From positions 1-26,629 of the forward strand of contig DKDD01000103.1 of the NCBI GenBank assembly GCA_002451715.1: 26,629 bases of DNA, in the 5' to 3' direction. This DNA comes from Ruminococcaceae bacterium UBA6857. Lineage in GTDB: Bacteria; Bacillota; Clostridia; Oscillospirales; Acutalibacteraceae. A program made the position numbers and the translations under genes. Shown here one piece after another: positions 9,054 through 18,300 of the stretch. Each line of letters begins with the position of its first letter. Within the stretch, counting starts at the first letter, position 1. The notes beneath the pieces were generated by a model. That model searched no databases. It was given only the letters and a program-made list of their open reading frames with translations, and was not told the DNA's origin.

Positions 9054-10196
9054 ATGAAAAACAAACGCCGTTTTCCGATAAAGCCGATTGCTTCGGCGGT
9101 TTGTGTTGTGCTTTGCGGCGCTTTGCTTTGGCATTCCGGCTCCGCTGTGTTCGGAATTTTTGCGCGTGTTGCCGTCAAAAGCGTAAATCTTTATCTTCCG
9201 CACGCGGTATTTTCTTATTCGACCGACGACACAAAAAGCGGCGATGAAACAAAAAGCACAACCAGAAAAAATGAAATGAAAACCGAAAAAACAACAAAAG
9301 AAAAAACAACCGCCGCGGTGAAAGCTGCTTCAATCACCAAAACGCCGGACGACATTGCTAAGCTTATGAAAGAAGCAAAAGAAAAAAGCAAAAACGATAA
9401 AAAAGACGGAGCAATTTCCGAATGGCAGTATACAAACGAGGGGGTGACTGATAAGTTCGGCATTGTGAAAGTTAAAAACGTCAATAAAACCCAAATTAAT
9501 ATTGAAAACCTGCTTTCAAAAAAAGCAGACCTTTCAGTCAGCAAAGACGAACCGTCCGTCTTGATTTTTCATACACACACAACCGAAACATATCAGCTGG
9601 TTGACCGCGATTATTACCCGACGAACAACATTACCCGAAGTGAAGACAGCGCAAGAAACATGGTTCGAATCGGAAACGCAATTTGCGAACAGCTTGATTC
9701 GGCGGGAATAAAATATATCCACGACACAAAAATTCACGACAAACGCTATACCGGCGCATATGACAATTCGCGCGAAACGGCGGTTGAATATATGAAAAAG
9801 TATCCGTCGATTCAGGTTGTTCTTGACGTTCACCGCGACGCAGTTGAGCGCACCGACGGAACAAAAATCAGACCGGTTGCAACAATCAACGGAAAAAAAG
9901 CGGCGCAGATCATGATAATCAGCGGCTGCCAAGAGGAGGGCAACGGACTGACGGAGTTCCCCGATTGGAAAGAGAACCTTGTTTTTGCACTTCAACTTCA
10001 AAAAATTGCGGAAGAAAACTTTGAAGGACTTATGCGCCCGATTTATTTTTGTCCGCGAATGTATAACATGAATCGTACACACTGCTCGCTTCTTCTTGAA
10101 ATCGGGAGTGATTCAAATACTCTTGAAGAAGCGGAGTATTCTGGTCAATGCATCGGAAATGCTCTTGCAAAACTTTTGAAAGAATACGAGGAATAA
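9054..10196 (+). CDS. spoIIP: Stage II sporulation protein P, engulfment amidase
   Basis: SpoIIP is a cell-wall amidase/endopeptidase of the SpoIID-SpoIIM-SpoIIP complex, which thins septal peptidoglycan and drives engulfment. From the ATG at 9054 the product has 380 residues. An N-terminal membrane segment lies at about 12-36, and a Lys/Thr-rich linker at about 58-115. The SpoIIP domain starts at about 165 with the characteristic 'IFHTHTTETY' motif (173-178). It continues with 'NMVRIGNAI', 'YIHDTKIHD' and 'VVLDVHRDAV' (His260), and ends with a 'LLLEIGSDSNTLEEA' block. An in-frame ATG nine codons earlier (9027) is possible but has no ribosome site; AAAGG lies about 10 bases before 9054. It follows gpr on the same strand, and the following small gene begins 3 bases after its stop. 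Confidence 0.95.
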   Translation: MKNKRRFPIKPIASAVCVVLCGALLWHSGSAVFGIFARVAVKSVNLYLPHAVFSYSTDDTKSGDETKSTTRKNEMKTEKTTKEKTTAAVKAASITKTPDDIAKLMKEAKEKSKNDKKDGAISEWQYTNEGVTDKFGIVKVKNVNKTQINIENLLSKKADLSVSKDEPSVLIFHTHTTETYQLVDRDYYPTNNITRSEDSARNMVRIGNAICEQLDSAGIKYIHDTKIHDKRYTGAYDNSRETAVEYMKKYPSIQVVLDVHRDAVERTDGTKIRPVATINGKKAAQIMIISGCQEEGNGLTEFPDWKENLVFALQLQKIAEENFEGLMRPIYFCPRMYNMNRTHCSLLLEIGSDSNTLEEAEYSGQCIGNALAKLLKEYEE

Positions 10197-10198
10197 TA

Positions 10199-10489
10199 TT
10201 GAAAGAGTTAAAAAAATATTTCGGTTCGTTCGTGCTTTCGGTCACCGTTCTTTTTTCTCTCGCCGGGATCATTGCCGGCGCGGTTACGGCGCACGACAGA
10301 GCCGAAAAAGTGATTTCAGGCAAAGATTATGCCGTGCTGACTTTCGGCGATTTTTCGGCGTATGAAAACGAAGAAAACGGACTTTACGTTGATTTTTCAT
10401 TTTTAAAAAACACCAAAAAACTTGAAAAAATTTTGCCTTATACTCCGTTCGGGGCGGTTTGGGCATTGATTAAGGAAGCCGAAAAATAA
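10199..10489 (+). CDS. Small single-pass membrane protein of unknown function
   Basis: This is a 96-residue product read from a TTG start at 10199, placed because GAGGA sits 7-8 bases upstream and spoIIP ends 3 bases earlier. An upstream in-frame ATG (10148) lies inside spoIIP and lacks a site. Residues 1-7 are basic (MKELKKY) and residues about 8-31 form one hydrophobic helix. The rest is a small polar domain with aromatic residues ('VLTFGDFSAY', 'LPYTPFGAVWALI'), probably outside the membrane. No family is recognised. Tight coupling to spoIIP suggests co-expression during sporulation and perhaps a role near the engulfment machinery, which is inference only. Confidence 0.75.
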   Translation: MKELKKYFGSFVLSVTVLFSLAGIIAGAVTAHDRAEKVISGKDYAVLTFGDFSAYENEENGLYVDFSFLKNTKKLEKILPYTPFGAVWALIKEAEK

Positions 10490-10506
10490 TATTTTGTTCT
10501 TTGCTC

Positions 10507-10556
10507 TGTAAACTATTGACAAAATAACCTGCTCATTGTAAACTGAATTTGTCAAA
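10507..10556. repeat. Direct and inverted repeats around the GH31 promoter
   Basis: The octamer TGTAAACT occurs twice, at 10507-10514 and 10537-10544, exactly 30 bases apart, with the second copy over the -10 element. An inverted pair TTGACAAA (10516-10523) and TTTGTCAA (10549-10556) brackets the same promoter. This looks like an operator for a repressor or activator, but no specific regulator can be named. Confidence 0.45.
10516..10544 (+). promoter_or_regulatory. Sigma-A promoter of the GH31 gene
   Basis: A perfect TTGACA (10516-10521), a 17-base spacer and TAAACT (10539-10544; 4 of 6) lie 36 bases before the GH31 start codon. Confidence 0.7.
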
Positions 10557-10580
10557 ATTTATGGCAAAGGAGAGAAAACA

Positions 10581-13500
10581 ATGAGAAGACTTTTAACCGT
10601 AATTTTTTCTGTCTTTTCAATTATTGCCGCCGTTTTCGGTCTCAAATGGGCAACGCCGTATAACCCGGCGGACTATGAAACCAAAACAATGGCAAACAGC
10701 GTAATCGTCGGAGAGATGAGAGTTGAGCTTTTGAGCAATACTCTCGTCAGAATTGAACAAAAGGGCGCAAGAGGTTTTGAAAACCGCCCGTCGTTCACCG
10801 TTCAAAAACGCGACGGCTGGAAAAAGATTGACTTCACCCAAAAAACCGAAAACGAAAAAGTGTATATCCGAACAAAAGAATACACCGTCTGCCTGCCCGA
10901 AAACGCGGCTTCCGCAGAGGGTGCGTTCATCACGGACAAAAACGGAAAAACGCTTTGGCAGTTTGAAACCGATACCGACGCAAGCATCTATCTTCCCTCG
11001 CCGTCGGACGAACTTTCATGCTGGTTCTTCAACGATTCGCCGCGAGTTATTCCGTCGGAGGACAAGTATACCGTAAGCAAACTTTGGCACAACCTCAACG
11101 GCTGGGATCTTACAAACAAAGCGGAAGACATTTTTGTCTTTATGCCCGGTGGAAGCTATGAACAGTTTACTTCCGATTTTGTAGATCTCACCGGAAGAAG
11201 CGAACTTATCACGCTTAATCTTCTCGGCTATTGGGATTCGAGATACTATGAATACACCGAAGAAACCGCAATGAAACAGCTTGAAGATTACGAAAGCCGC
11301 GGTTATCCGCTCGACGTTCTTGTAATTGACACCGACTGGCGAACCTCCGTCGGCGGAACGGGATATACAATTAATGTCAAGAACTTCCCGAACATGAGAA
11401 GACTGCTTTCAAATATCCACGAAAAAGGTGTTTCGGTTGTTTTCAACGACCATCCCGAACCCACTTTCGGAACAAACAGTCTTCTTGATAAAACCGAAGT
11501 CACTTTCAGAAACTTCAATCTCAAGCGTATACTTAACAAAGGTCTTGACTATTGGTGGTACGACAGAAACTGGTGGACGAGCCTTAAACCGATTGACGAA
11601 GATCTTTCGATTTTCACGTCGGGCATGTATGCCTATCAGTCAATCACGGAAGATTACTATAATAAAACAGCGAAAAGGGGAGAAAGTGCAAGACGTCCGC
11701 TCATTATGGCGAATGTTGACGGAATTGACAACGGCGTTCTCAATTATCCGTCGGAACTTGCCGCCCACCGCTACACACTTCAGTGGACTGGTGACATCGG
11801 AGCCTCCGGTGACAGCCTTGAACAGGAAATCTATAACATGATTTTCGGCGGAAGCGAAATGGGACTTCCCTATATGAGCTCCGACCTCGGCGGACACACA
11901 AGCGAAGTTACAAACGATATGTACGTCCGTTGGATTCAGTACGGCGCACTTTCGCCGATTTGCCGCGTTCACTGCACAAAGCCGTATTCAAGAATGCCTT
12001 GGCTCTTCGGCGAAACGGCAGAAAAAGTTACTCACGAATATGTGAATTTGCGCTATCGTCTTCTTCCGATTTATTATTCGCTTGCAAGAGAAAACTATGA
12101 AACGGGTCTTCCGCTTATCCGCCGCGTTGATGTGAAATATCCGCAATACGCCGAAGCGGACAGAAACGACGAATATCTTCTTTCGGATAATATTCTTGTC
12201 GCGCCGATTTCCGAAAGTTTTCCGAAGTCGGATGATTACATTTTCACAAGCGACGGAAAAGACGGTCTTAAAGGTGAATACTTTTCAAACGACAAGCTTG
12301 AAGGCGAACCCGAACTTGTGAAGTATGACAAAAAGATTGATTTCGACTGGGATCTCGGTGCTCCGTCCGGACTCAGCGTTTCCGATTATTTCAGCATTCG
12401 CTGGACGGGCAAACTTACGGTCGGAGAAAAGCCGATTTATTTCACGGCATATGCCGACGACGGAATCAGAATGTGGATTGACGGAGAGCTTGTTGTTGAC
12501 GGCTGGGATACTTACAACACCTATTTCAAAACCGATTTCATTGAAGCAAATTCGACTCACGATATCAGAATCGAATACTGCGAAGGAAACGAACATGCCC
12601 ATGTTTATATCAACGCTTACAGCGAGGGCGAAGTTACGCGCGACGTTTTTCTTCCGGACGGAAGATGGATCGACCTTTGGACGGGCGAAAGCTATGTAGG
12701 TCCGACAACGATTAAAGTTTCGCACAGCCTTGAAACTTCACCGGTCTTTGTTCGCGCGGGTTCGGTACTCACTCTTGCGGACAACATGAAAAATACGAGC
12801 AAAAAAGACTGGAGCCATCTCACCCTTGAAGTTTTCCCGTCCTCGGATTACAGCGCAAAAACAACGCTTTATGAAGACGATGTGACAACCGTTGCATATA
12901 AAAACGGTGAATACAGAAAAACCGACATCACACTTTCCGGCGGAAAAACGCAGGAGCTTGTTATCGAGCCGGCAAAGGGAGAATTTTCCGGTCCACGCGC
13001 TTTTGGCGAAAGAACATATACCGTTCGCGTTCACCAAAGAGACGATTGGGGAAAACTCGAATCAGTTACGCTCGACGGAAAGAACGTTGATTTTAAACTT
13101 ATTAAAAAAGACAAAGACGCAGACATTCTTTCAATAATCGGCGGCGCGAAAGACGCGGACGTTTATGAAATCGAATTTAAGGCTTCTGTTTCTGAAAAGA
13201 GCGTTCTTGCGCTGAACTTTGCTTTTGCAAAAGACGACGGAAGAAACGAAGATTATGACAGTAGCCACGCCGACATTTCGCTCACGGTCAATAAGCTTGA
13301 CAAAGACACCGCTGATTTTAAGATTCCCGACAACGCAAAAGATTATATCCTTTACGGACTTAACTGGGAATTTGAAACCGCAAAGAAAAACGGCGGCCTT
13401 GTTTCAGACATCACCTGCAAAGGCAAGGAAGATCTTTTTGACGATAACTACCGCATTTCATGGACAGACGAAAACGGAGAAGAAAAGTCAACAACCTGCG

Positions 13501-13766
13501 GCGTTCTCTCTTATCATAACCTCACCACAACGCTCAAAGTTGACGGAGAGGGCAAATTCAAGCTTTATCTCGGCGGATACAAATCCATCGGAAAGCTCAC
13601 CGTTCGCGACAGAAGCGGCGTTGTTAAAACCGCAACATTCGGTAACACGGACAGCAACTATTACCGCGAAGTTATCATTGACGCAAACGGCGAAAGCGAA
13701 CTCAAGGTGACATACTCGCTCCTTTCGGGAACGAACATCACTGCCGCCGCCTGCATTGCGGAATAA
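10581..13766 (+). CDS. Exported GH31 family alpha-glycosidase with PA14 domain
   Basis: The product has 1061 residues. AAAGGAG precedes the ATG. An uncleaved signal-anchor or signal peptide covers residues 1 to about 22. The GH31 N-terminal beta-sandwich spans about 35-200 and the catalytic barrel about 205-540. The likely nucleophile is Asp328 in 'DYWWYDRNWW' and the likely acid/base is Asp405 in 'QWTGDIGASG'. The conserved 'SDLGGH' and 'LRYRLLPIYYS' blocks follow. A PA14-like module (about 562-685, 'GEYFSN', 'FTAYADDGIRMWIDG') is inserted before the distal GH31 sandwich ('PVFVRAGSVL'). A further beta-rich region of about 190 residues (870-1061) is unassigned. The enzyme should act outside the cell on alpha-linked glucosides or xylosides; substrate cannot be read from sequence. 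It is monocistronic, with its own promoter and terminator. Confidence 0.92.
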   Translation: MRRLLTVIFSVFSIIAAVFGLKWATPYNPADYETKTMANSVIVGEMRVELLSNTLVRIEQKGARGFENRPSFTVQKRDGWKKIDFTQKTENEKVYIRTKEYTVCLPENAASAEGAFITDKNGKTLWQFETDTDASIYLPSPSDELSCWFFNDSPRVIPSEDKYTVSKLWHNLNGWDLTNKAEDIFVFMPGGSYEQFTSDFVDLTGRSELITLNLLGYWDSRYYEYTEETAMKQLEDYESRGYPLDVLVIDTDWRTSVGGTGYTINVKNFPNMRRLLSNIHEKGVSVVFNDHPEPTFGTNSLLDKTEVTFRNFNLKRILNKGLDYWWYDRNWWTSLKPIDEDLSIFTSGMYAYQSITEDYYNKTAKRGESARRPLIMANVDGIDNGVLNYPSELAAHRYTLQWTGDIGASGDSLEQEIYNMIFGGSEMGLPYMSSDLGGHTSEVTNDMYVRWIQYGALSPICRVHCTKPYSRMPWLFGETAEKVTHEYVNLRYRLLPIYYSLARENYETGLPLIRRVDVKYPQYAEADRNDEYLLSDNILVAPISESFPKSDDYIFTSDGKDGLKGEYFSNDKLEGEPELVKYDKKIDFDWDLGAPSGLSVSDYFSIRWTGKLTVGEKPIYFTAYADDGIRMWIDGELVVDGWDTYNTYFKTDFIEANSTHDIRIEYCEGNEHAHVYINAYSEGEVTRDVFLPDGRWIDLWTGESYVGPTTIKVSHSLETSPVFVRAGSVLTLADNMKNTSKKDWSHLTLEVFPSSDYSAKTTLYEDDVTTVAYKNGEYRKTDITLSGGKTQELVIEPAKGEFSGPRAFGERTYTVRVHQRDDWGKLESVTLDGKNVDFKLIKKDKDADILSIIGGAKDADVYEIEFKASVSEKSVLALNFAFAKDDGRNEDYDSSHADISLTVNKLDKDTADFKIPDNAKDYILYGLNWEFETAKKNGGLVSDITCKGKEDLFDDNYRISWTDENGEEKSTTCGVLSYHNLTTTLKVDGEGKFKLYLGGYKSIGKLTVRDRSGVVKTATFGNTDSNYYREVIIDANGESELKVTYSLLSGTNITAAACIAE

Positions 13767-13788
13767 AGAAGTTAAAGTTATAAAAATA

Positions 13789-13822
13789 CCGCGAACGGAA
13801 AAAACTCCGTTCGCGGATTTTT
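13789..13822. terminator. Bidirectional terminator between GH31 and proS
   Basis: An 11-bp perfect stem, CCGCGAACGGA with TCCGTTCGCGG, closes a 6-base loop. It is flanked by ATTTTTGTTT on the plus side and by TATTTTTATA on the minus side. It lies between the converging GH31 and proS genes and can serve both. Confidence 0.92.
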
Positions 13823-13836
13823 GTTTGAATAATTGA

Positions 13837-15279
13837 TTAATAAGCTTTGCCCCAGTAAACCATGTATTTAGCCGGCTTTCCGCAGCAAACGCAGGTGTCT
13901 GCAAGATGCTCCTGCTCAAGGGGAATACAGCGTGAGCCGACTCCGGTAACTTCCTTAACCTTGTCTTCACATGCTTCGTCGCCGCACCACATGGCTTTAA
14001 CAAAACCGTCGCCCTTTTCTTCAAGCGTTTTTGTAATCTCTTCAAGAGAAGTGCAGGCATAGGTTCTTCTTTCGCGGTTTTCAAGTGCGGATTTATAAAG
14101 AGCGTCGTGAACTTCTTTGAGCTTTTCGCCCACTGCGTGTTCAAGTTCGTCAAGCGAAACAACGGTTTTTTCTCTGTTGTGGCGCGAAACAAGAACGCAC
14201 TGATTGTTTTCGATGTCGCGCGGTCCGATTTCGATTCGAACGGGAACACCTTTCATCTCGTATTCGGAATACTTCCAACCGGGGCTGTTGTCGCTGTCGT
14301 CAAGCTTAACTCTGATATGCGAAGCCTTGAGTCTTGCTTCAAGTTCGCGCGCCTTTTCAAGTACGCCCGCCTTGTGCTGTGCAACGGGAATGATTACCGC
14401 CTGAATCGGAGCAACCGCCGGGGGAAGAACAAGTCCGTTGTTGTCGCCGTGAGTCATGATGATTGCGCCGATCATTCTTGTTGTCATGCCCCAGGAAGTC
14501 TGGTGCGGATATTCAAGCTTATTTTCGCGGCTCTGATATTGAATACCGAATGCTTTTGCAAAACCGTCGCCGAAATAGTGCGATGTTCCGGCTTGAAGAG
14601 CCTTTCCGTCGTGCATGAGCGCTTCAATCGCATAGGTTGAAACCGCACCGGCGAACTTATCGCTTTCGGTCTTTTTGCCCTTAACAACGGGGATTGCAAG
14701 ATATTTTTCGCAGAAGTCGGCATAAACGTTGAGCATTTTTTCGGTTTCTTCAATTGCTTCTTCTGCCGTTGCGTGAATTGTGTGACCCTCCTGCCAAAGG
14801 AATTCGCGGCTGCGAAGGAACGGACGGGTTGTCTTTTCCCAGCGAACAACACTTACCCACTGGTTATAAAGCTTCGGAAGGTCGCGATAGGAATGAACGA
14901 TGTTTGCGTAATGTTCGCAGAAGAGCGTTTCCGAAGTGGGACGAACGCAAAGTTTTTCTTCAAGCTTTTCGCTTCCGCCGTGGGTCACCCAAGCAACTTC
15001 GGGTGCAAAACCTTCAACGTGATCCTTTTCCTTTTGAAGGAGACTTTCGGGAATGAACATCGGCATATTTACGTTTTCGTGTCCGGTGTCCTTGAACATT
15101 CCGTCAAGAATACGCTGAATGTTTTCCCAAATTGCATAGCCGTAAGGGCGAATAACCATGCAGCCCTTTACGCTTGTGTATTCAATAAGCTCTGCCTTTT
15201 TGACGATATCGGTATACCATTTGGCAAAGTCTTCTTCCATTGAGGTGATTTCCTCAACCATTTTTTTCTGCTGTGCCAT
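13837..15279 (-). CDS. proS: Prolyl-tRNA synthetase, archaeal/eukaryote-like type
   Basis: The product has 480 residues and charges tRNA-Pro with proline in the cytosol. Length and layout match the ProRS type that lacks the INS editing insertion and has a C-terminal zinc-binding extension. Class II motifs are visible: 'RPTSETLFCEHY', 'RPFLRSREFLWQEGHT' (motif 2) and 'GMTTRMIGAIIMTHGD' (motif 3). The anticodon-binding domain follows from about residue 285. The C-terminus carries the cysteines of 'MWCGDEAC' and 'CVCCGK' and ends '..VYWGKAY', as in this family. AAAGGA lies about 10 bases before the ATG. It follows ileS by 69 bases on the same strand and is probably read from the ileS promoter. 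Confidence 0.97.
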   Translation of the reverse strand: MAQQKKMVEEITSMEEDFAKWYTDIVKKAELIEYTSVKGCMVIRPYGYAIWENIQRILDGMFKDTGHENVNMPMFIPESLLQKEKDHVEGFAPEVAWVTHGGSEKLEEKLCVRPTSETLFCEHYANIVHSYRDLPKLYNQWVSVVRWEKTTRPFLRSREFLWQEGHTIHATAEEAIEETEKMLNVYADFCEKYLAIPVVKGKKTESDKFAGAVSTYAIEALMHDGKALQAGTSHYFGDGFAKAFGIQYQSRENKLEYPHQTSWGMTTRMIGAIIMTHGDNNGLVLPPAVAPIQAVIIPVAQHKAGVLEKARELEARLKASHIRVKLDDSDNSPGWKYSEYEMKGVPVRIEIGPRDIENNQCVLVSRHNREKTVVSLDELEHAVGEKLKEVHDALYKSALENRERRTYACTSLEEITKTLEEKGDGFVKAMWCGDEACEDKVKEVTGVGSRCIPLEQEHLADTCVCCGKPAKYMVYWGKAY

Positions 15280-15305
15280 AGTTGCAGATTCCTTTCTATG
15301 AATCT

Positions 15306-15347
15306 AACAGCGGCCTTGTTTCGGCAAAGCCGCTGTTTTGTTTTTTT
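15306..15347 (+). terminator. Terminator-like hairpin antisense to the ileS-proS gap
   Basis: AACAGCGGCCTTG (15306-15318) pairs with CAAAGCCGCTGTT (15325-15337), 13 bp with one mismatch. On the plus strand it is followed by TTGTTTTTTTC. On the coding (minus) strand the hairpin lacks a T-tract, so it is not an ordinary ileS terminator. No plus-strand gene is visible upstream of it, so it may block antisense transcription or act as an mRNA stability or processing hairpin. Confidence 0.55.
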
Positions 15348-15348
15348 C

Positions 15349-18300
15349 TTACGCCTTTTTGACTGCGGCGGTAACTTTGTCTTCGCCGACGTCAAAGGTC
15401 TTTTCAAGGTCGCTTTCGATTGATGAACCGAAGATAATGTCATCGGCAAGAAGTTCGCTCTTCATGTGGTCGGCATTTTCTTTGAGTGCGTTCATGATAA
15501 ATTCGCTGTCCGAAGAAATTGAAAGAACAACTCTCTGCTCAACCTCATAGCCTGCCTCTTTACGAAGAAGCTGACACTGGCGAACAACGTCTCTGACTGC
15601 GCCCTCTTTGATGAGGTCTTCGGTAAGAGTTACGTCAAGCGCAACAACGGTCTTGTTCTGACATTCTGCGGAAACGATGCCTTTCTTCGTCTTTGTCATA
15701 ACGGTGAAGATTGAAGGATCGTATGCTTCGTCAAAGCCCTTGACAAGAACTTTTTCGCCGTTCTTTGCCTTTGCGGTGTATTCTGCCATTTCTTCTTCCG
15801 AAGCAGCTTCAAGAGCCTGCTTCATTTTGTTAACGTTCTGCTTGAGAACTGCACCTGCGGCACGGAAGTTGACGGCAAGGAAGCTGTCTTCAAGAACGGA
15901 GTTATCCGAAACATGAACAAGCTTTTTGATGTTGAGTTCGTCAAGAATGTTCTTTTCGAATGTCTTGATTTTTGCGGCTTCTTCTTCGTCGCAGGAGATA
16001 TAAAGCGTTGAAAGCGGCTGACGAACCTTAATTTGATGTTCGTTGCGAAGTCTCATTGCAACGGCGATAACTTCTCTTGCGTCCGCTGTCTGCGAAAGGA
16101 TTCCGTCATCTTCAAAGCCTTCAATTTCCTTCGGCCAATCCGAAAGGTGAACGGAAAGTTCGCTTGACGGAAGAACGCGGCGGGTGAGGTTCTGCCAAAT
16201 TTCTTCGGTCATGAACGGAATGATCGGAGCCATAACTTTTACGCAGGTGCTGATTGCGTTGAAAAGTACCCAGTAAGCAAGGGTCTTGTCCTTTTCATCG
16301 CCTGTTTTCCAAAAACGGCGGCGGTTGGTTCTGATGTACCAGTTGGAGATATCATCAACAAAAACTTCAAATTCCTTAATAACGTTGTATGCCTTGAAGT
16401 CATCCATCTGAGCGGCTGCTTTTCTGATGAACTCGTTTGTTCTTGTAACAAGCCAGCGGTCGGTAACGGTCATTGCGCTCTTGTCGGGCGTATAGCCTTC
16501 AAAGTTCGGCTTGTCGATTCTTGCGTAGGTTTCAAAGAAAGTATAGGTGTTCCAGAAAGAGAGGAGCTTTCTTCTTGCTTCATCGCCGAGATTGAAGCCG
16601 AAGCGAACGTCGTTTGAAACGGGTGCGCCGGCATACATATATCTTACGGTGTCTGCGCCGATTTTTTCGGCCGCTTCGTCAAAGCGGATCATGAAACCGG
16701 TCTTTGAGAATTTTGAACCGTCTTCGGCAACAACGCTGCTGTGGCAAAGTGCGCGCTTATACGGCGCCTTGTCTTCGAGAACGGTGCTCATGAAGAGCAT
16801 TGAATAGAACCAAAGGCGAACCTGTTCGCGCATTTCGACAATCCAGTCTGCCGGATAGTTCTTTTTCCATTCTTCCTTGTCGGTGAAGTAGCCGGTGGTT
16901 GAAAACGGAACGATACCGGCGTCAAGCCAAACGTCGCCGATTTCCGAAACACGCTTTACGTTTTCGCCGCACTTCGGGCATTTGATTTCGATTTCATCAA
17001 TCCACGGGCGGTGAAGCTCGGGAAGAGCGTCAACCTTTGCCGGGTCAACGGCAAGTTCGCGAAGTTCCTTTTTGCCGCCCACAACGTGAACGTGACCGCA
17101 TTTTTCGCAGGCATAGAACGGAAGCGGCATACCGTAGTAACGTTTTCTTGAGATGTTCCAGTCGCCCATGTTGTTGAGCCAGTCAACCATTCTCTTGCCG
17201 TTTGATTCGGGTTCCCATTTAACGGATTCTGCGTTTCTGATAAGTCTGGGTTTAAGTTCTGCTGTTCTGATGTACCAAGCCGGAACAAGGCGGAAGATAA
17301 CTTCGCTCTTGCAACGCCAGCAAACAGGGTAGCTGTGCTCGATCGGCATGATTTTATAAAGTTTGTTTCTTTTTTCAAGTTCTTCAAAAACTTCGGGAGC
17401 GATTTTTGCGCTGTCCTTTCCGCTCATGAAGCCGAAGCCGGGGAGGAAGATGCCCATGTCGTCAACGGGCATAACTTCGGGAAGACCGATTCTTTTTCCG
17501 AGTTCGTTGTCTTCGATACCGCAGCCGGGAGCGATGTGAACAACTCCGGTTCCCTCTTCTGCGTCAACGTCTTCCCAAGCAACGATTTTGTGGTCGATGT
17601 CCTTTTGTGCGTCAAATTCGGGGAAGCAGGTTTCAAAATGAAGACCGACAAGTTCTTCACCTTTGAAAGCGCGCAGAACTTCTTCTTTGTCGTCGCCGAG
17701 ATATTTGATTGCGTTCTTTGCAAGAATAACGGTCTGATCGTCGCTCTTTACTTTAACTTCAACATAGTCGATTTCCGGATTGACGGCGAGTGCAACGTTT
17801 GAAGAAAGGGTCCACGGGGTGGTTGTCCAAACGATGATTTTTGAACCGAGTTCCTTAACCGGAAGTTTGAAGAAAACGGAATTGTGAGTGATGTTCTTGT
17901 ATGAACCGGTCATTTCGTGTTCGGAAAGCGAAGTTCCGCAACGCGGGCACCAGGGCATAGGCTTATATTCGCGCTGAATCCAGCCGTTTTCGTCGCACTT
18001 TTTGAGGAAGTGCCAAATGCCTTCAATGTTGAGGTCGGTGTTGGTGTAATAGGAGTTGTCCCACTGCATCCACTGACCGAGTCTCTTTGACTGTTCGGCA
18101 ATGATTCCCGAAAAATGCTTAACACGGTCAACGCACTTTTTTGTGAACTTGTCCATGCCGTAATTTTCGATGTCCTTTTTTGTTTTGAAGCCGAGTTCTT
18201 TTTCAACTTCAACTTCAACCCAAAGACCCTGCGAGTCAAAGCCGTTCTGGCAACGGCAGTCATAGCCGTTCATATATTTATATCTGATGAAGGTATCCTT

